A DNA stretch of 64,000 nt from Geosiphon pyriformis (GCA_016748015.1 JAAOMT010000429.1:186001-250000), one strand, 5' to 3'; positions 35,751 through 49,396 are shown, counted from the first letter of the stretch. Notes: generated by a model from the sequence alone, not told the origin. Numbers and translations are program-made.

Positions 35751-38700
35751 TTAGTTTTGAATATATTACAGAAAACAATAATTTTTCTTTAATTAACAAA
35801 AAAATTATAATATTATTTTATTTTTAAAATTAATTAACAAACAAAAGCAATTTTAGCAACTTCAAAAAACTTCAAAAAACTTAAAATATACAATAATATA
35901 TTTTTATAAATCAGAAAACTTTAGCTTAAAATTTACAATTTTACTAAAAACACTTAAAGCATTTTTGATTTCATTAAAAAACCACTTAAAAAAACATTAT
36001 ATAAAGCTATAATAACAAAAACAAAAACAGAAATAAATATTGCAAATAAATTTACAATCTTAAGAATAATAATAAAAATTAGCAGCATAATTTAAGTAAC
36101 AGTATCCAAAAAAACTTAAAATACAAATTCTATACAAAAAACCAAATATTATTCTTTATAAATAATTTTAAGCCAATAAAACTATGTAAAAACTAATTTT
36201 TGTAATTTTGTTAAGCATTAAAGTAAAGATTATTTATTCAAAAAATCTTTAATAACTTGTAATTATTTTTTAGATATTATTAGAACCAACAATATTTTCA
36301 AAAAACAAAAAAAGAAGTTCTTTAATTTTTATTTGATTAATTCAATCTTTGAATTCAAGTAAATCATTAAATTAATTGTTTAAAATTACATATAGAAACA
36401 TAATTTATTTTTTTCTAAAACTGATAATAATCAATTAGAATATAATATATTAAAAATTTTAATTATATGTTAATTAAAACCAGTTTTGACAAATATATTG
36501 CTATTGTTATTATTTAAACGAGAAAGAAAGGTGTTGTTTAGAATTAAATTGAAATAATTATCATAATTGGTACAGTTGCTACAAAATTAGTATAAACATC
36601 GAAAAAATCGAATATTGTTAATTTTCTATTTTTCACAAAAAAAAGACGAGTTTTAAATTAAAAAGAAATGATAGCTTGGCTATTAATTTGCTGTTAAAAG
36701 TTTTAAGACTTTTTGTAATAATAATTATACTAAAATGGCCTTAATTGGTTTTTAAAAAAGACTTTAAATAAGAAAAAACTCCTACTTAAAGCCAAAAATA
36801 GTGCTTTAACAGCAGTTAAAATTATTTTGTGTTTTTAATAATTAAAGAAAACACTTTAAAGAAACATTATCTATTTGTCTTTACTTTTAAAAAGCTTTTT
36901 GAATATTAAAACTATTAAAAACAATAAAAAAATAAAGTTTGCTGTCTTTTTACTCTTTGCTTTAATTGTGGTCATAAAAATACAAAAAAGAAAAAGTTTT
37001 GGATCATATTAAAATTTTATATTAAAAAAGACTATTTTGGTTTTTAATAGTAATAAATTATTTTTCAAATTAAATTTATTATTTTTTTGACTAAAAAGCT
37101 TATTAATATCATTAAAAAACACTTTTTATATTTATTTTAATAATTTTTATTTAAGTATTTTCATAAATATTAACTATTTTTAATTTTAACATATTTGTTT
37201 TTTTTTACTTATTAGATTTAAATTTTATAATCAATTTTCTAATAATATTTTTAATTTTAACACATAAAATTAATTTAAGCTTTGTTTTTATCAGCAATTT
37301 GCAATATTTAATATTTAATATTATATTTTTATAATTTGTAGTATAATTAAAAAAATTTCTGAATATAATAAATAATTATTACACACATTATAATTTCGAA
37401 TTATATAAATTCAATTAATTAATTCAAATTTATTTTTAGTTTATAACTTTTAAAATACTATTTTCAGACATAAGATAGAAAATAAAAATTGAAAATTATT
37501 TATATTTAAAGAAAAAAAAAATAGTAAAAAAACCAAAAAAATTATCATTAAATTTTTAAAACCAACTTTTTATTTTATATTCAAGTTTTTGAATTAATCT
37601 AAAATGTAACAAATAACATATAGTGATTTATAAAAATAATTAGTTTTAATAAAATTTATTGCCAATATCATTTTAATATATATACAACTTCAAAATAAAA
37701 TTTGAGTATATAAAATATATTTTGACATAATAAGAATCAAGTAAAAAAGAAATTTTAAAATATTAAATAAGATTTCTTAAATTTAAATTGTATTAAAAAA
37801 AAATTACTAATTGGTTACAAATTTTATAAAAAAACATAATTATAAACTTTTTAATTAATAAAGAAAAACCCTATAATATAAACGACAAAATATATTAATG
37901 AAATTTTTTTTGGACTTTATTATTCTTTTGTATTTAGTATCAAATGGGTTGAAAAAATGATGAGAATTAATTTTTTATTAACCGACAAAAAGTGAGTTTC
38001 AGAAATTTTCACAGCAGTGCAAAATTAAAGTTTCTAATCTCTTTAATATAACAGTAATGACAAGCATCTCGGCTTAGCCTCAAAAAAAAAGTTTTAAATA
38101 GAAATGTTAAGGTTGGGTTATTGTGTTTAATAACTTTATGTTAATGAAGGTTCTAACACTGTATCACTCGTACTACGAGAAAAACCTATACAACTTGACT
38201 TTTGTTCTGTATACACGAAATAATAAGGGATATTTTTAATGTCAAACAATTCAATTAATTGTTTTCATGTTTCAATAAAAGTTTTTAGGAGCCTTTGGGC
38301 ATAAGAGTTGAGCAATATGTCAAGTAAATTAAAAAGTGAATTTATTTTATGTAAACTACAAGAGTATCCAATAAATCAATAGTCTTAATTTTCAAATGCC
38401 ATGATCCGACGTGTCTTTACTATCACGTTTCCCTCATTAGCTAGTTAAGCTCCTCTTAGTCACCAAATTTCTCTCTTTTAACTTCACAAAGTTCTCACAT
38501 TTTTTTAAGAAACTCCATCTTTTTGTTATTGATTCAGATGTTGGAATGCTCATTTCCTTATTACTAGTAGATTTTTGTAACATGGTTAAATAAATACTAG
38601 TGACATATGAAGAATTATTTCGGGAACTGCACAACAAATTTGATAAAGTAAAATAATATTTGTAAAAATAAAAAGTTCAACCAATCGGAAGAGAAATAAA

Positions 38701-39607
38701 AGAGGGAGGCACTGGTTAATTGGAGTTAGATTTTAATGCTTCATTTAATTGAAAACTGGGTATTTCCAGTCAAAATTTTTACAAGTCACACCAGATTTTA
38801 TTCTAATATTTTTTCAATTAATTAGATCTTTGAAATTTACCAAAAATTGGTCCCAAAGCTGATAATGATCAATATTCCTACTTTACATTAATTGTCTGCA
38901 AGAACGCATGGGCCATATAATGCTATATGCACATTCTCTTAAGAATTATAAAAGAAGATAAATTTTATTTCAAGTGTCACTTGATCTGAAGGGTTTAAAA
39001 TAATAGAAACTTTAATTAGAGCTTGAAAAGGCAATTCGGAGGTCATCATATCTCATGCGGTGAAACACGACGCGTCTTTTGATTTTGATGTGTAGGCAAA
39101 ATCAGATGGTTTAATTGGTTCCAAAGAATGAGATAAAGTTCTAATATTTGTAAAGTGTAACTTGATTATTTTTAAAGTTAACTCCGTTAGCTTTTGTGAA
39201 GTTGAAGCATGTTTCGTTGATTACAGACAGGACGAGAAGGATCTAGGTCTGCAAACGTTTATTCAGCTGTATGTTGATGAAATCATTTGGCCACCAAAAT
39301 ATTTTTTATTTAATTCATCTTTAAAGTGGTTATAAGTTTAAAGAGCATGGCAATGAGGAAGTTTGACGCAGTAGATACCCAGTATTGATTTATTAAAACG
39401 CTAGCGTTCTTTTTTTTTTTTGATTTTTAGAAATATTAACCTTGGTATAAATTTAAAAATTCTATCCTCTTGTGAAGATATTAGAAATTGGAAAAGGTAT
39501 AATATTTTTAAACTCAAATCTAAATGAATCTTGAAATTTCGTTACTCGATTAATTTATCACGTCCTAAATTTCATAATCGTCAAAAATAATCTAGTCTTC
39601 TCTAAAG
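35751..39607. other. Intergenic, no gene seen
   Basis: The left part (to about 37900) is A+T-rich. From about 37900 the base composition is more mixed, marking the start of the gene-bearing compartment. I find no convincing coding frame. A 66-codon minus-strand frame at 38437-38637 has no recognisable features. The last 1 kb before 39608 probably holds the promoter of the first methyltransferase gene. Confidence 0.6.
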
Positions 39608-40886
39608 ATGGGAAACTCAATCTCCAGGGTAAAATTATATGGGATTTTTCGATCTAAAAAAAAGCACCAACACTCTACTGCCATATCAATGCCATTCGTT
39701 TATAGCGAATCTCAAACCTCTTTAGAATCAGGTTTTGCCTATGTAGATGATCAGAAATTAAAATACTTGCGACCAAAAAATTTCGAAGATATCTCAACAA
39801 TGAATATACTACACTATTTGTATCAGTTTTCTTGGGGGAGTTTGTTTTCAGCACCAGTTGATGAGATTTTGAACAGTTCAAGAAGGCATATTTTGGATGT
39901 TGGGTAAAGCAATAGTAATTAATATAACCCATTTTATTACCAATAATTCAAGTTTCAGTAACTTTTATGTATCTTTTCATAGATGTTCGACAGGTCTTTG
40001 GATATTGGATATGGCTAAATCTTACCCACTGGCTCGATTCGTCGGTTGTGACATGACTCCTGTATTTCCCACGATACAGAAAGATATACCAAAAAATGTA
40101 AAATTTGTACAAGTTAACATTCTGAATGGGTTACCATTTCCAGATCAATCATTTGATTACGTTAGGGCGAGTTTGTTTGTTAGCACGTTAACAGAAGACG
40201 AGTGGTTATTTGCTATTCGAGAATTAGCCAGGTAAATTTGGGTGCTGGGGAGCTTGAAATTGAAAAAAGGTAGAATTTGAAACTTTGACTGACTATATTC
40301 ATAAATAGGGTTTTGAGTCCTGGTGGGTGGCTAGAGGTAAGCGAATTCAGGGTTTTTTCTAACTTTGAAATATTTTAAAAATTGGAATCAAAAAAAGTTT
40401 CAAATTTTCTAGCTCATGGAACCTGATTATAGATTATGCAATATGGGCCCAGACACCAAAAAATTTGTAAAAGGAAGTATGTTAAATTCCAGAAATTTTA
40501 AATTTTACATTTCTATACATTTTTTTTCGTCATTCTAAAACCAACCAATTAAATATTATTTGATAGTAATGGAAATTTTCCGAAATCGTCGCATAAACGT
40601 AGAAATTTCACAAAAACTTGAATTAATCCTTGCGGCAACACCTAATCTCTCAAACACTCATCATTCTATTAAACATATAGAAGTTGGGAAAAGCGGTGGG
40701 AAAGTGGGGGTGTTGTTTCAAGATACGTTGACCATTTATTTTACTAAAGTTTATTGCGAAGCTATTTCACAGGTCTTGGGTCTTACGCAGGAGGAGTATC
40801 TTGTAATGTGGAATAATTGCGAAAAAGAGTTTCCCGCTTATCAAACATATTGTCGAGCATATAGGTTTTGGTCACAAAAGGAGTAG
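39608..40886 (+). CDS. SAM-dependent methyltransferase, predicted N-myristoylated (MT-1)
   Basis: A class I methyltransferase of unknown substrate. Five exons give 318 residues with GT-AG introns: 39608-39903, 39983-40231, 40309-40336, 40413-40476, 40567-40886 (the total divides by three). It begins MGNSISRV: Gly2 and Ser6 match the N-myristoyltransferase signature, and a basic cluster (RSKKKHQ) follows, so membrane attachment is likely. The SAM-binding loop ILDVGCSTG spans the first splice junction (a Gly of the usual GCGTG is Ser). FVGCDMTP supplies the acidic residue, and NGLPFPDQSFDYV and LSPGGWLE are the later motifs. The C-terminal part (FWSQKE) is shared with MT-3. MT-2 lies 1 kb downstream in the same orientation, which suggests tandem duplication. 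Confidence 0.85.
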
Positions 40887-41106
40887 AAAATGGTAGTGTG
40901 CTGGAAGGAAACAATCAGATTATGATCTTGAAGATATGGAAATAAGAGGAAAAGTTTTTAGACATTTAATACTAAAAATATATTAAACTTACTGTGAAAC
41001 CATTCTTTTAAAAGAATAAAATATTAAAAATATTTTAAATAAATATTGTAATCTAGACATTTTACTATTAATTTCTATCAAATATTGCTATTCAAAACAA
41101 GAATGC

Positions 41107-41150
<44 letters not shown>
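41107..41150. repeat. TAA trinucleotide microsatellite
   Basis: About 14 perfect TAA units lie between MT-1 and MT-2, outside any gene. Confidence 0.9.
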
Positions 41151-41880
41151 GTGTTTAATAATTTGTTATAAATATTTGTAAAAAGTCAATTTGATAATAT
41201 TATGTTAAATATTTTCCAAAAAAAGGGATTGAGAAATCAGTAAGTTAACTTTTACACTTTAAGAACAAATGATATCATAGTAGCTTAACCCACGTTATAA
41301 ACCCGAAAGTGATAGTAACTTTAAGCAAATCGAAATTACACATTAGAATATTGCAAGTCTAAGTATCTTGAAATTCTATATTAATATTTTAAGATATGGA
41401 GCTCCCCTCATATCATCAGAGAGAATTATAAATAGTTACGTAAGAAGGATTTAAAGTTTGATATTCGGTCTAATTGATTTGATTGATCCAATAGTTCTAT
41501 TAATTTTTGTTCTATATATTACTAGCTTATCTAATGAATGGTTAAATTAGTAGAAAATATCGCGCGCGAACAAGAGATTTAATTAGTATAATACAGAAAT
41601 TTTGACTAATTTTTATTTATAATGCATAGAAGAATTAATCTTGATTTGGAATCTAAAAAGATTTTCATTTTATTTAACTGCCCAATGAAAATATGTAGAT
41701 TTAAAATATAAATGTGAAACCGCAACAATGCGAAATACATGCGGAGAAGGTCTCTGCCTGAATCGAATTTAACTAAAAACCTTTATTTTTGGTAATTAGG
41801 TAACAAATTAAAAAGAATAATTATAAAGAAAAATTATTTAAATATCGTATTTTCTACTTTTCATTTTTGGATAACAAAAA

Positions 41881-42970
41881 ATGGGAAATTTCAATTCAAA
41901 AACGCATGAAAAGCAAAAAGATCTTAGAGCTAAATCAAGTAAATCTTCAAATGAGCTAGATGAAATATTCTATTTGCCTAGAGTCGATTGCGAAATGAAT
42001 CGGCAGCAATCCGCTCATTTTCTATTTCAGCACATCTTTCAATGTCGATTTTCAGCTCCGATGGAGGAAACTCTTCTAAATGGATCACATGTCCTGGATA
42101 TGGGGTAATTTATATGTTTTATTAATGCGATTAATTACAAGAACCAACTTGATGAATTTCTTTATTTTAAAGTTGTGGCCCTGGAGCATGGGTTTGTGAA
42201 ATGGCAACCTACTATCCACAAACGAAATTTATTGGTATAGATATACTAGATGTTTTTCCGAAAGAAATAAAACCAGCAAATGCGACTTTCCAAATTGGAA
42301 ATTTAACAGATGGATTACCTTTCGAAGATAAAACATTCGATATGGTTCGAATTTCTTGTTTGTATATAAGTATGACTGGAAAAGAATACAGATTTTGTAT
42401 AGATGAAGCCATTAGGTAAGGACCATTATTTTAGCTCAAATTTCGAACCAGTGAATTGGTAATTGAATACTATTTTTCAGGGTACTCAAGTCTGGTGGTT
42501 ACATTGAAATTATTGAGGCAGAATTTCAATTGGAGAATCCTGGAAAAAATTGGAAAAATTGTCTTAATTCACGTAAATTTCTCTTTTTTCTTAATTTGTG
42601 AACAAAATATTTTCCCAAGAAAAATGATATAATTATAAATGATATTTTAGTTCAAAAAATCTTCGGTCAGCGTGGTATAAATTTGTGGCCTCCACCAAAT
42701 CTTGTAAGAATTCTTGAAGAAATTAAAGTTCTCCAAGAAATTCAGTTTGAAAGACGATTGACTAAATTAGGTCCAGAAGGTGGAATGGCTGGTGTTATAT
42801 TTTTGGATAATATAAATCAATATTTTACAGGAACAATCGCAACTGTCTTTTCCGAAAAGATGGGGTTGAGCGAAAAAGACTACAATGATTTTTGGGAAAA
42901 TTGCAAAAAGGAGGCTCTAGAAAATGGATCAGAGGCACCGATCTCCAAATTCTGGGCTCAGAAAATCTAG
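41881..42970 (+). CDS. SAM-dependent methyltransferase, predicted N-myristoylated (MT-2)
   Basis: Four exons give 292 residues: 41881-42104, 42173-42415, 42481-42572, 42651-42970, all GT-AG and in frame. The N-terminus MGNFNSKTHEKQK again has Gly2 and Ser6 plus Lys, a textbook myristoylation plus basic-cluster anchor. The SAM loop VLDMGCGPGAW is intact and is split by the first intron at the same codon as in MT-1. FIGIDILDVFP gives the acidic residue, and DGLPFEDKTFDMVRI and VLKSGGYIEIIEAE follow. The C-terminus SKFWAQKI resembles WSQKV of MT-3. The substrate is unknown; lipids, small molecules or proteins are all possible. Confidence 0.86.
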
Positions 42971-43739
42971 GAACTATGCAATAGTAAAACTTTTACACCA
43001 AAAAAACTTTAGTGTTTATCTTTTTATGCATTTTTTACGTATTTATAGGCAAATTTTAAAAAGAAATTAAGACATAATATAATAAGATTCATCCAAAAAT
43101 AGAGATTAATAATAAGTGAGTTGAGAGAAATAGAAATTACCTTTAATAGTATATTTTTTCAACCAATTTAGATCTGTGTGTAATTTTTTCTTTATGCATT
43201 TTAATTGTTTGAGAAACCTTTGTTATTTTAAATTACTGATCAACAGAAAAATTGACATTTTCTATAATAGTTTAACTTTATGAAAAAAAGTGGATTTCAT
43301 TGTAAAAATGATTATTATCCTGTGTAAAAAATAGAAAAATTAAATTAATTGAAATGATATCATGAAACATTTAACTTAAATTTTAATAAATATTAGTTAT
43401 GATAAAACTTGTATTAAATATTTGAATCCGAAAATACCTTTTAGTAATTATTAATTTGGTAAAACCTTTGATAAATGATCCATCTTTGGCAAAAATTTAT
43501 TTGATATTTCAGTCTCAATATACATGTATGAAAATTGATAGTGAAGCAAATGCAACTAACTATTTTAAAAATAAATATTGTGGACTAAAGAATATGATAA
43601 GATTTTGAAAATGGATAATTAAATTTCAAAATCAAAATGTTTCATAAAAAAAGGAAAGCTCACTGCAGTCCATTGTCTTGCACAAGTTTTACATGTATTC
43701 CCTAGTCTAACATCTTCAAGTATGACTCATTTTACATGG
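42971..43739. other. Intergenic, no gene seen
   Basis: About 770 bp of A+T-rich sequence after MT-2. I see no credible frame. Confidence 0.6.
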
Positions 43740-44950
43740 GTTACCGTCAAATTGTCAACCGCCAATTTCTTTATTCACAACAACGTTTCCCAGCTCCTTA
43801 ACCAATCTTCCGGAAAAATAAAAACAAAAAACGTTCATGAATTCCATGAGAGGTCTAAGGTAAAGTTTGCATCTCTTCCAATAGGTCCTTGTTTTTGCAT
43901 AAAATCGACCATTTTGAGAGTACCTAATTCTTTGCAAAGCTTTGCTGTCCAAACAATCCTAGACCAACCTTTTGCCAAAGGAAAACTAGCCTCGATCATA
44001 GTTTTCCATATTTTCGCCCTGAACTCTAGGTATAAATCGGGTAACTAATTTTAAACCTGTTAATTTATTCGAATCTAAGTCATTCAAAGATTCTTCTTTA
44101 TTATCATTTTGATCAGACTGTTCCAGCCATATCACAAGTCATAACCATATGTCGGAGAGTATTTGATAATTAGAATGAGTGTCTGTCCTATCATCTGTGT
44201 TGTATGTTGTGTGGAACTCAGTTACATCTACCAACACTTTCTTTATTAGCATTTCAGGTTTCACTACTACTGCAAGTATACGAGAGGGCATTATTTTGGT
44301 ATTACAGCATATGGTGTGAATATAGCCTTTAATATCTTCGATTAAGTCGGGTAAATCCCAGCGTTCTGGAATTAGCATGCCGCATAATATTTGATCATCG
44401 AAGGCAGACATTGTTCACAAAAATAAAAGTTATTAAACTTTAATCATATACTCACTGTCAAAGTTAGCCAAGTTAGTTAAAGGAAAACCACGCGTTTGTT
44501 GATCAATTAGGCATGATACATTAATGAAAAGTTTTCAATACCTCTAATAGGGTGTGAAGAATTCTTATTTCGTAAGAATAGCGAGTAAAACACATGTTAT
44601 TTGATACTTTATCAATGGAAGCAGTTGGTGAGGTGATGACATGGATACACTCATCGGAGATATCGTCAGAATAATTTTCAATAATCTTGAACTCCAACTT
44701 TTTTTAAGTGTGAAAGCTTTTCTCTAAGAATTTTCAGCTCATGACTTTCCTCGCTAACAAAAGTGTCAAGATTTTAATGTGACGCTTTTTTATCGTTTTT
44801 AAATTGCTAATATAATCAACTTTTTCAATTTCGACTTTAAAAGTCTTATGATAAAGAGTTTCCCGAGAAGAGTGTGATAGTAAATGTGAGATTTTAAATT
44901 TTTTGTCTCAAATCCTGACAGGCTTGAAAGTTGGCAAAGCTAAAAACTCA
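43740..44950 (-). pseudogene. Decayed gene of unknown family
   Basis: Read on the minus strand, protein-like sequence appears in shifting frames. It starts near 44940 (FLALPTFKPVRI, then HSSRETLYHKTFKVEIEKVD), continues with SEESHELKILREKLSHLKK and ENYSDDISDECIHVITSPTA (about 44750-44640) and YSYEIRILHTLLE (about 44570). A 90-codon frame follows (44411-44139, MSAFDDQILCGMLIPERWD), then FRAKIWKTMIEASFPLAKGW and RDANFTLDLSWNS (about 44025-43830). Some gaps could be introns (GTATTG near 44540), but frameshifts are also needed. I do not recognise the family. The middle has a coiled-coil-like segment. Confidence 0.4.
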
Positions 44951-44974
44951 CATATAATATAAATAAGAACAAAA

Positions 44975-45240
44975 TGCCAGTTGTTAATTAGAACTCGAAA
45001 TATAAAATAGCAGCAAGAGAATCAGCTAAGTGGATAAATTATTTTGATAACAAATACCCATATTTGTAAACTATTCTTCACTATCACGCCCTTCTTAATG
45101 ATGACCCTTCTGAGAAAAATTTCGAAGTTGAACTAAAATAACGAGTCAGTCAGCAGGCTGAAAGAAGATTATCAAGAAGAAAGTGCCATGTTTAGATGAT
45201 ATTGCCACAAGCAAACTCGTGCTCTGAAGGCTAAGATTTC
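44975..45240 (+). pseudogene. Short decayed coding remnant
   Basis: A plus-strand frame reads KIAARESAKWINYFDNKYPYL, HYHALLNDDPSEKNFEVELK and QQAERRLSRRKCHV, separated by TAG, TAA, TAA and TAG, which probably replace Gln. It could be the edge of a transposon or a lost host gene. I do not recognise it. Confidence 0.3.
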
Positions 45241-45854
45241 TATCAGCAAGGAAAGAGAATCCTAAAAGGAAAGACATTCATAATAGAAAAGGACTTTTAG
45301 TTAAAGAGCTAAATTTATTATCAAAAATCACCAAATATTATCGCTAACGTGTGTTATAATCTTACTGCCTGATTTTATAGTTAAAAAAATTCTTTAAATT
45401 TTTTTAGTGGTTCTTGTTGAACAAAAGGTAAAAGAGAATGAATATATGGGAGGGTTACGTCATTTTTCTATTCTAATCTAATTAACGACTCCTTTTACAG
45501 TCCTTTTTAAAATAGTATGATTTGTGATAAATATCAAATTTGTAAAAAATTTCATTTTCAAGCTAATAATATAACAAGGAATAAAATATACATGTAATAA
45601 GTTTGTTTATAAATAAGTTTTAATTAAAATTTGAAACTTCTTTAGGATACAAGATATAGTGTGATAGGTGATCGGGAAAAATATTTTCAAAAAGAGGATA
45701 AAAATCATATTATCTATTCCTTTATTTTGTTTAAAAAAGATGGTTTTAAAAATAAATTAAGCTCGATCTATAGGATTTTTATTTAGTGCATCTTAAAAAA
45801 AAACTAAAAAATATTTCATGAAACTCTGTTATATCCTTCTTGAAAATTAATAAA

Positions 45855-47365
45855 ATGGGTTCTTTTAATAATCAGATACCATTCAAGATCATTACTGCAA
45901 TTTTTATGGCATCAGTTTTTTATTTTTTGATGCATGAAAGCTACAGCAGCTGGATAACCTCTAAAGTAATTCAGAAGGATAAAAAATTAGATATAAACTA
46001 CAACTCTCCTACTATGATTAATTTGATAGATCAAATCCATATCCCACTAAACATCAATCAAACCAAAAAACGTTCACAATCACAATCAGAATCACAATCA
46101 CAATCACAACCCAAGAGACGAATTTCATCTGATGATAAATATATATATATTGCCTCGGATATTGCATCCATAGTAGATGCATTTTACTGTCTTGATCTAA
46201 ATAATATTGGCTCAAAAGTGCCTGGTTTACAAATTAAAGGTATTTGAATTCAGAAAAGAAATTAATTTTAAATGAAATTTTTATTAAAAAAATTAATTTA
46301 TATATTTCAAATACTATTCATTAGTGGACGCTCAAATTTACTTAGAATCAATGGATAGAATCAATTTATTAATAGTGTTTGCGGGGCCAGTAATTATTTC
46401 AACCTCTTTAATATTTTAAAATCAAATAAAATCTTGAGATAATAATGCTTCTTTATTTATATTAGAAATTAACAAAAGAACAATGGGCTTCTAAAAATTC
46501 AAGACAAGTGCCACTCCGTTTTACAGATACTTACGATTTTGACGAAAGAGCTCGTGTAGATTCACAATTATTGAAAGATGTGAATTTATTGTTTTCTACT
46601 TTAAGTGAAACTATTAAATTTTTTTTAAAAAAATTCCCAGAAGTAAATAATATTATATTTGTGGGACATAGTCTTGGTGGAGGTTAGTTTCCTAAATATC
46701 TTCTATTTTAAAGTTTAAAAGTAAGAATCATTTCCATTTGTTAATATTAAACAATCTTTTAAATATAAAAGCATATGCCTGTCTTGCTGCGGTTAGGTGG
46801 TCAATTGGAAGATACGAAATTATAAAAAATAACCTTTGGCCGAATATTGATTTAAGTACAACAGGGCAGGGTATTTTTACTTTTGGAGCTCCGAGAGTTG
46901 GTAACAGGCATTTTAGTTATCTTTTAAACCAAGCAATCGAACATCGTCGCTTTACTCATGGAAATGATCATGTGTCACACTTTCCTTCGTCTTCAATGGG
47001 GTGGAAACATTTTGGTACTGAAATCTGGATTGAACCATTGGGTAATTGTGACTGTCCTGATGATCCAAATACGTATTGGGATTGCAATTTTATTTCGCTT
47101 TCAATTGATCAAAGAAATTTATGGATCAATTCGCAATATTCTGAAGAGAATATGGTTAGTATTAACCTTTATTGAATTAAAATTTTTTAGTGAAAAGGCG
47201 TTAAATTTTTTATTTTATGTTATTTAGGGGTGTAATGCTGGTCAATCAATAAGCGAAGTTCCGGGGAAATTATTTCATAATGGGCCTTATTTTGGGACAG
47301 AAATGGGCAATTGCGAGAATATTGGGAATTCTCTGAGAAATTATCAAAATAGAAATAATAATTAG
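45855..47365 (+). CDS. Class 3 lipase with N-terminal membrane anchor or signal
   Basis: An alpha/beta-hydrolase that cleaves lipid esters. Five exons give 395 residues: 45855-46239, 46325-46389, 46466-46682, 46772-47154, 47228-47365. All introns are GT-AG, and joining them restores one frame. ATG 45855 is chosen because it is the first ATG of the open frame. A hydrophobic segment (IITAIFMASVFYFLMH, residues about 12-27) is a signal anchor or signal peptide. A Ser-Gln repeat (SQSQSESQSQSQ) follows, probably a flexible linker. The core has the nucleophile elbow VGHSLGG (Ser), split by an intron after its last Gly. FTFGAPRVGN, GNDHVSHFP (Asp) and KHFGTEIWI (His) complete the catalytic triad in the same order as Rhizomucor-type lipases. 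It lies between the methyltransferase genes. Confidence 0.88.
46075..46111 (+). repeat. CAATCA hexanucleotide repeat in lipase exon 1
   Basis: Imperfect CACAAT/CAGAAT hexamers encode alternating Ser and Gln (one Glu). Such in-frame repeats can vary in length between strains without breaking the gene. Confidence 0.8.
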
Positions 47366-49361
47366 TAGCCAATATTTTTTCATTTGGCATAAATTCAAGT
47401 TATCTACATTTATTTTGAGAATATTTTAGCCAAATAAAAAAGAAAGAAGTTTCGGTAAATTTATTCTGCTTGAATTTGATTGATTAATACATCAAGGCAA
47501 TTAAGTTAGGTAAATATTTTTCGAAATGCGACTCTAAAAATAACGATTTTAATATTATTCTTAAATGATAAGGTCAAATTATTTTAAAATACTTTATTTT
47601 AAGACTATTTAAAATTCCTTTGTTAATAGCCTTTTTCAGTACTAAGAGTTATAAATAATTTATATAACTTATTCCACATTTCAAATTAGCATTAGAAAAT
47701 GCAATTAAGGTTGGGGTAGGAAACTAATTTTATGCCAATTAATTGAGTAATTTATGATTTTAAGGTGAGATTTTCCAGATATTTAAATTAAAATTTCTTT
47801 ATTCTAAATAGAGTATCCTAAAAGTTTTCAAAATTTAATTTTGCATGTTGTTGGAAGCGCAAATTATTGATTCCACTAACATTTGTTGATGCTAGTAATT
47901 TTATTAAGGAGGGTATTATAAATTTAAAAGTTTTATTGGTTATTGCCTAAAAAAATGTTGTGTATCAGATTGATAAATAGATTTTTTATATTATCCATTA
48001 AATTACATAAGTTGAATTTAATTTAAAAAGTAATTAATCAATTATTAACATTTTGAAATTTAGATAAATATATTCGAAAAAACTTTAGTTTATTTCGAAT
48101 AAAATTTTATTCGAAATAAAGTTGATGAATAAAAAATATTTATAAAAAGTTACTGGTAAAAGGTAGAAATCTTAATTAATTACTTTTCAGTTACACTTAT
48201 CATTTAAAATACTTAAAAGTTTAAATTACCGAAGCGTAAGGTTATTTAAGAACATAGGGAAATAAATCTTGGTAAAATTCTAAAAATAATTTTATTTGTG
48301 GATATTAGGCAACCCTCTAACTGTGTATAAATACTAAATGATCAAGGAACAAATGTAAAAAGGGTTATTCGGTCTTTATGATCTATAAGCTACTTATCTG
48401 ATAAATACAAAGTGTATTTTCAATTGCTATCCTTGATAAAATCTCACGTTATTAAAATGACCAATTACACATTCTAGCCATTCTTACCAATAATTCTTTG
48501 CAGTAGGTTTCAAGTAAAATAATAATGATGATAATATCCTTTTAACAGGATGCTTCGAATGCAGTTTGCTGTTCTTTAGTCGAAATTTCACAATCAACAG
48601 TAATGAAAAATAGTTGAAATATATATATTTTTTTTAATTCAATTGGTTAAATTTATTTACACTAACAATTTTTAATATAAAACTTCCAAATTAAAGAATC
48701 CTCTTTATTCATTGAATTGAATTTTTTTAAAAACAATTTTTTTTTCCACAAACCAGTTTTGAATTTCGAATAAATATTTTTTTTACTTCTTTTAAGGTCA
48801 AAAATTATTCAAGTAATATGTTGTTATATGCTGCTGCTTTTGCTGCTGTTTTTCTCGTAATAAAACAAAAAAAGAATATTCTTTTTGTATTTAATCTATA
48901 AATACATCTAGTATCTGTTATTGAAACTAAAAGAATGTTGGAGTGGGGGTAGCAAATTAAATTTGAATTTTAGATTTGATTGGAACGTCAAAAAGTTTTC
49001 CGATTATATCAGCCAAAGTTTTCTTTGTTTATTTCCAATAATAAATTATTTCATACTACTGGATATTTTAGCCCAATAATTTTTTATTGACTACACTACG
49101 TTTCACAACTAAAAAGACTTTAATCAATTTATTGGCCAATTTTTTAACATACGAGAGTTGATTGATCCAAAATCAAGAGGCCTGTATAGTCAAATTGATT
49201 TTACATTAGTTTGGAATTTTTTACGCCTTTTGTACGTTTATTTATTTGAAAATTTTGTTTTACATATATTCATATGTATTGTCACTTGAATAATTCTAGT
49301 TTTAACCTAATAAAGTTATCGTTTATTTCAGTTTTGATGCTTGTTTAAATTTAAAATACGA

Positions 49362-49396
49362 TATAAAATTATATATAATATATATATAATTTTATA
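49362..49396. repeat. Perfect A/T palindrome
   Basis: Two 16-base arms (TATAAAATTATATATA and its complement) flank three bases. It could extrude as a cruciform. It lies between two convergent genes, but a terminator role is a guess. Confidence 0.7.

Noticed and set aside
38437..38637. 66-codon minus-strand frame
   Set aside because: Composition and content are unremarkable, with no motif, homologue or neighbouring exon.
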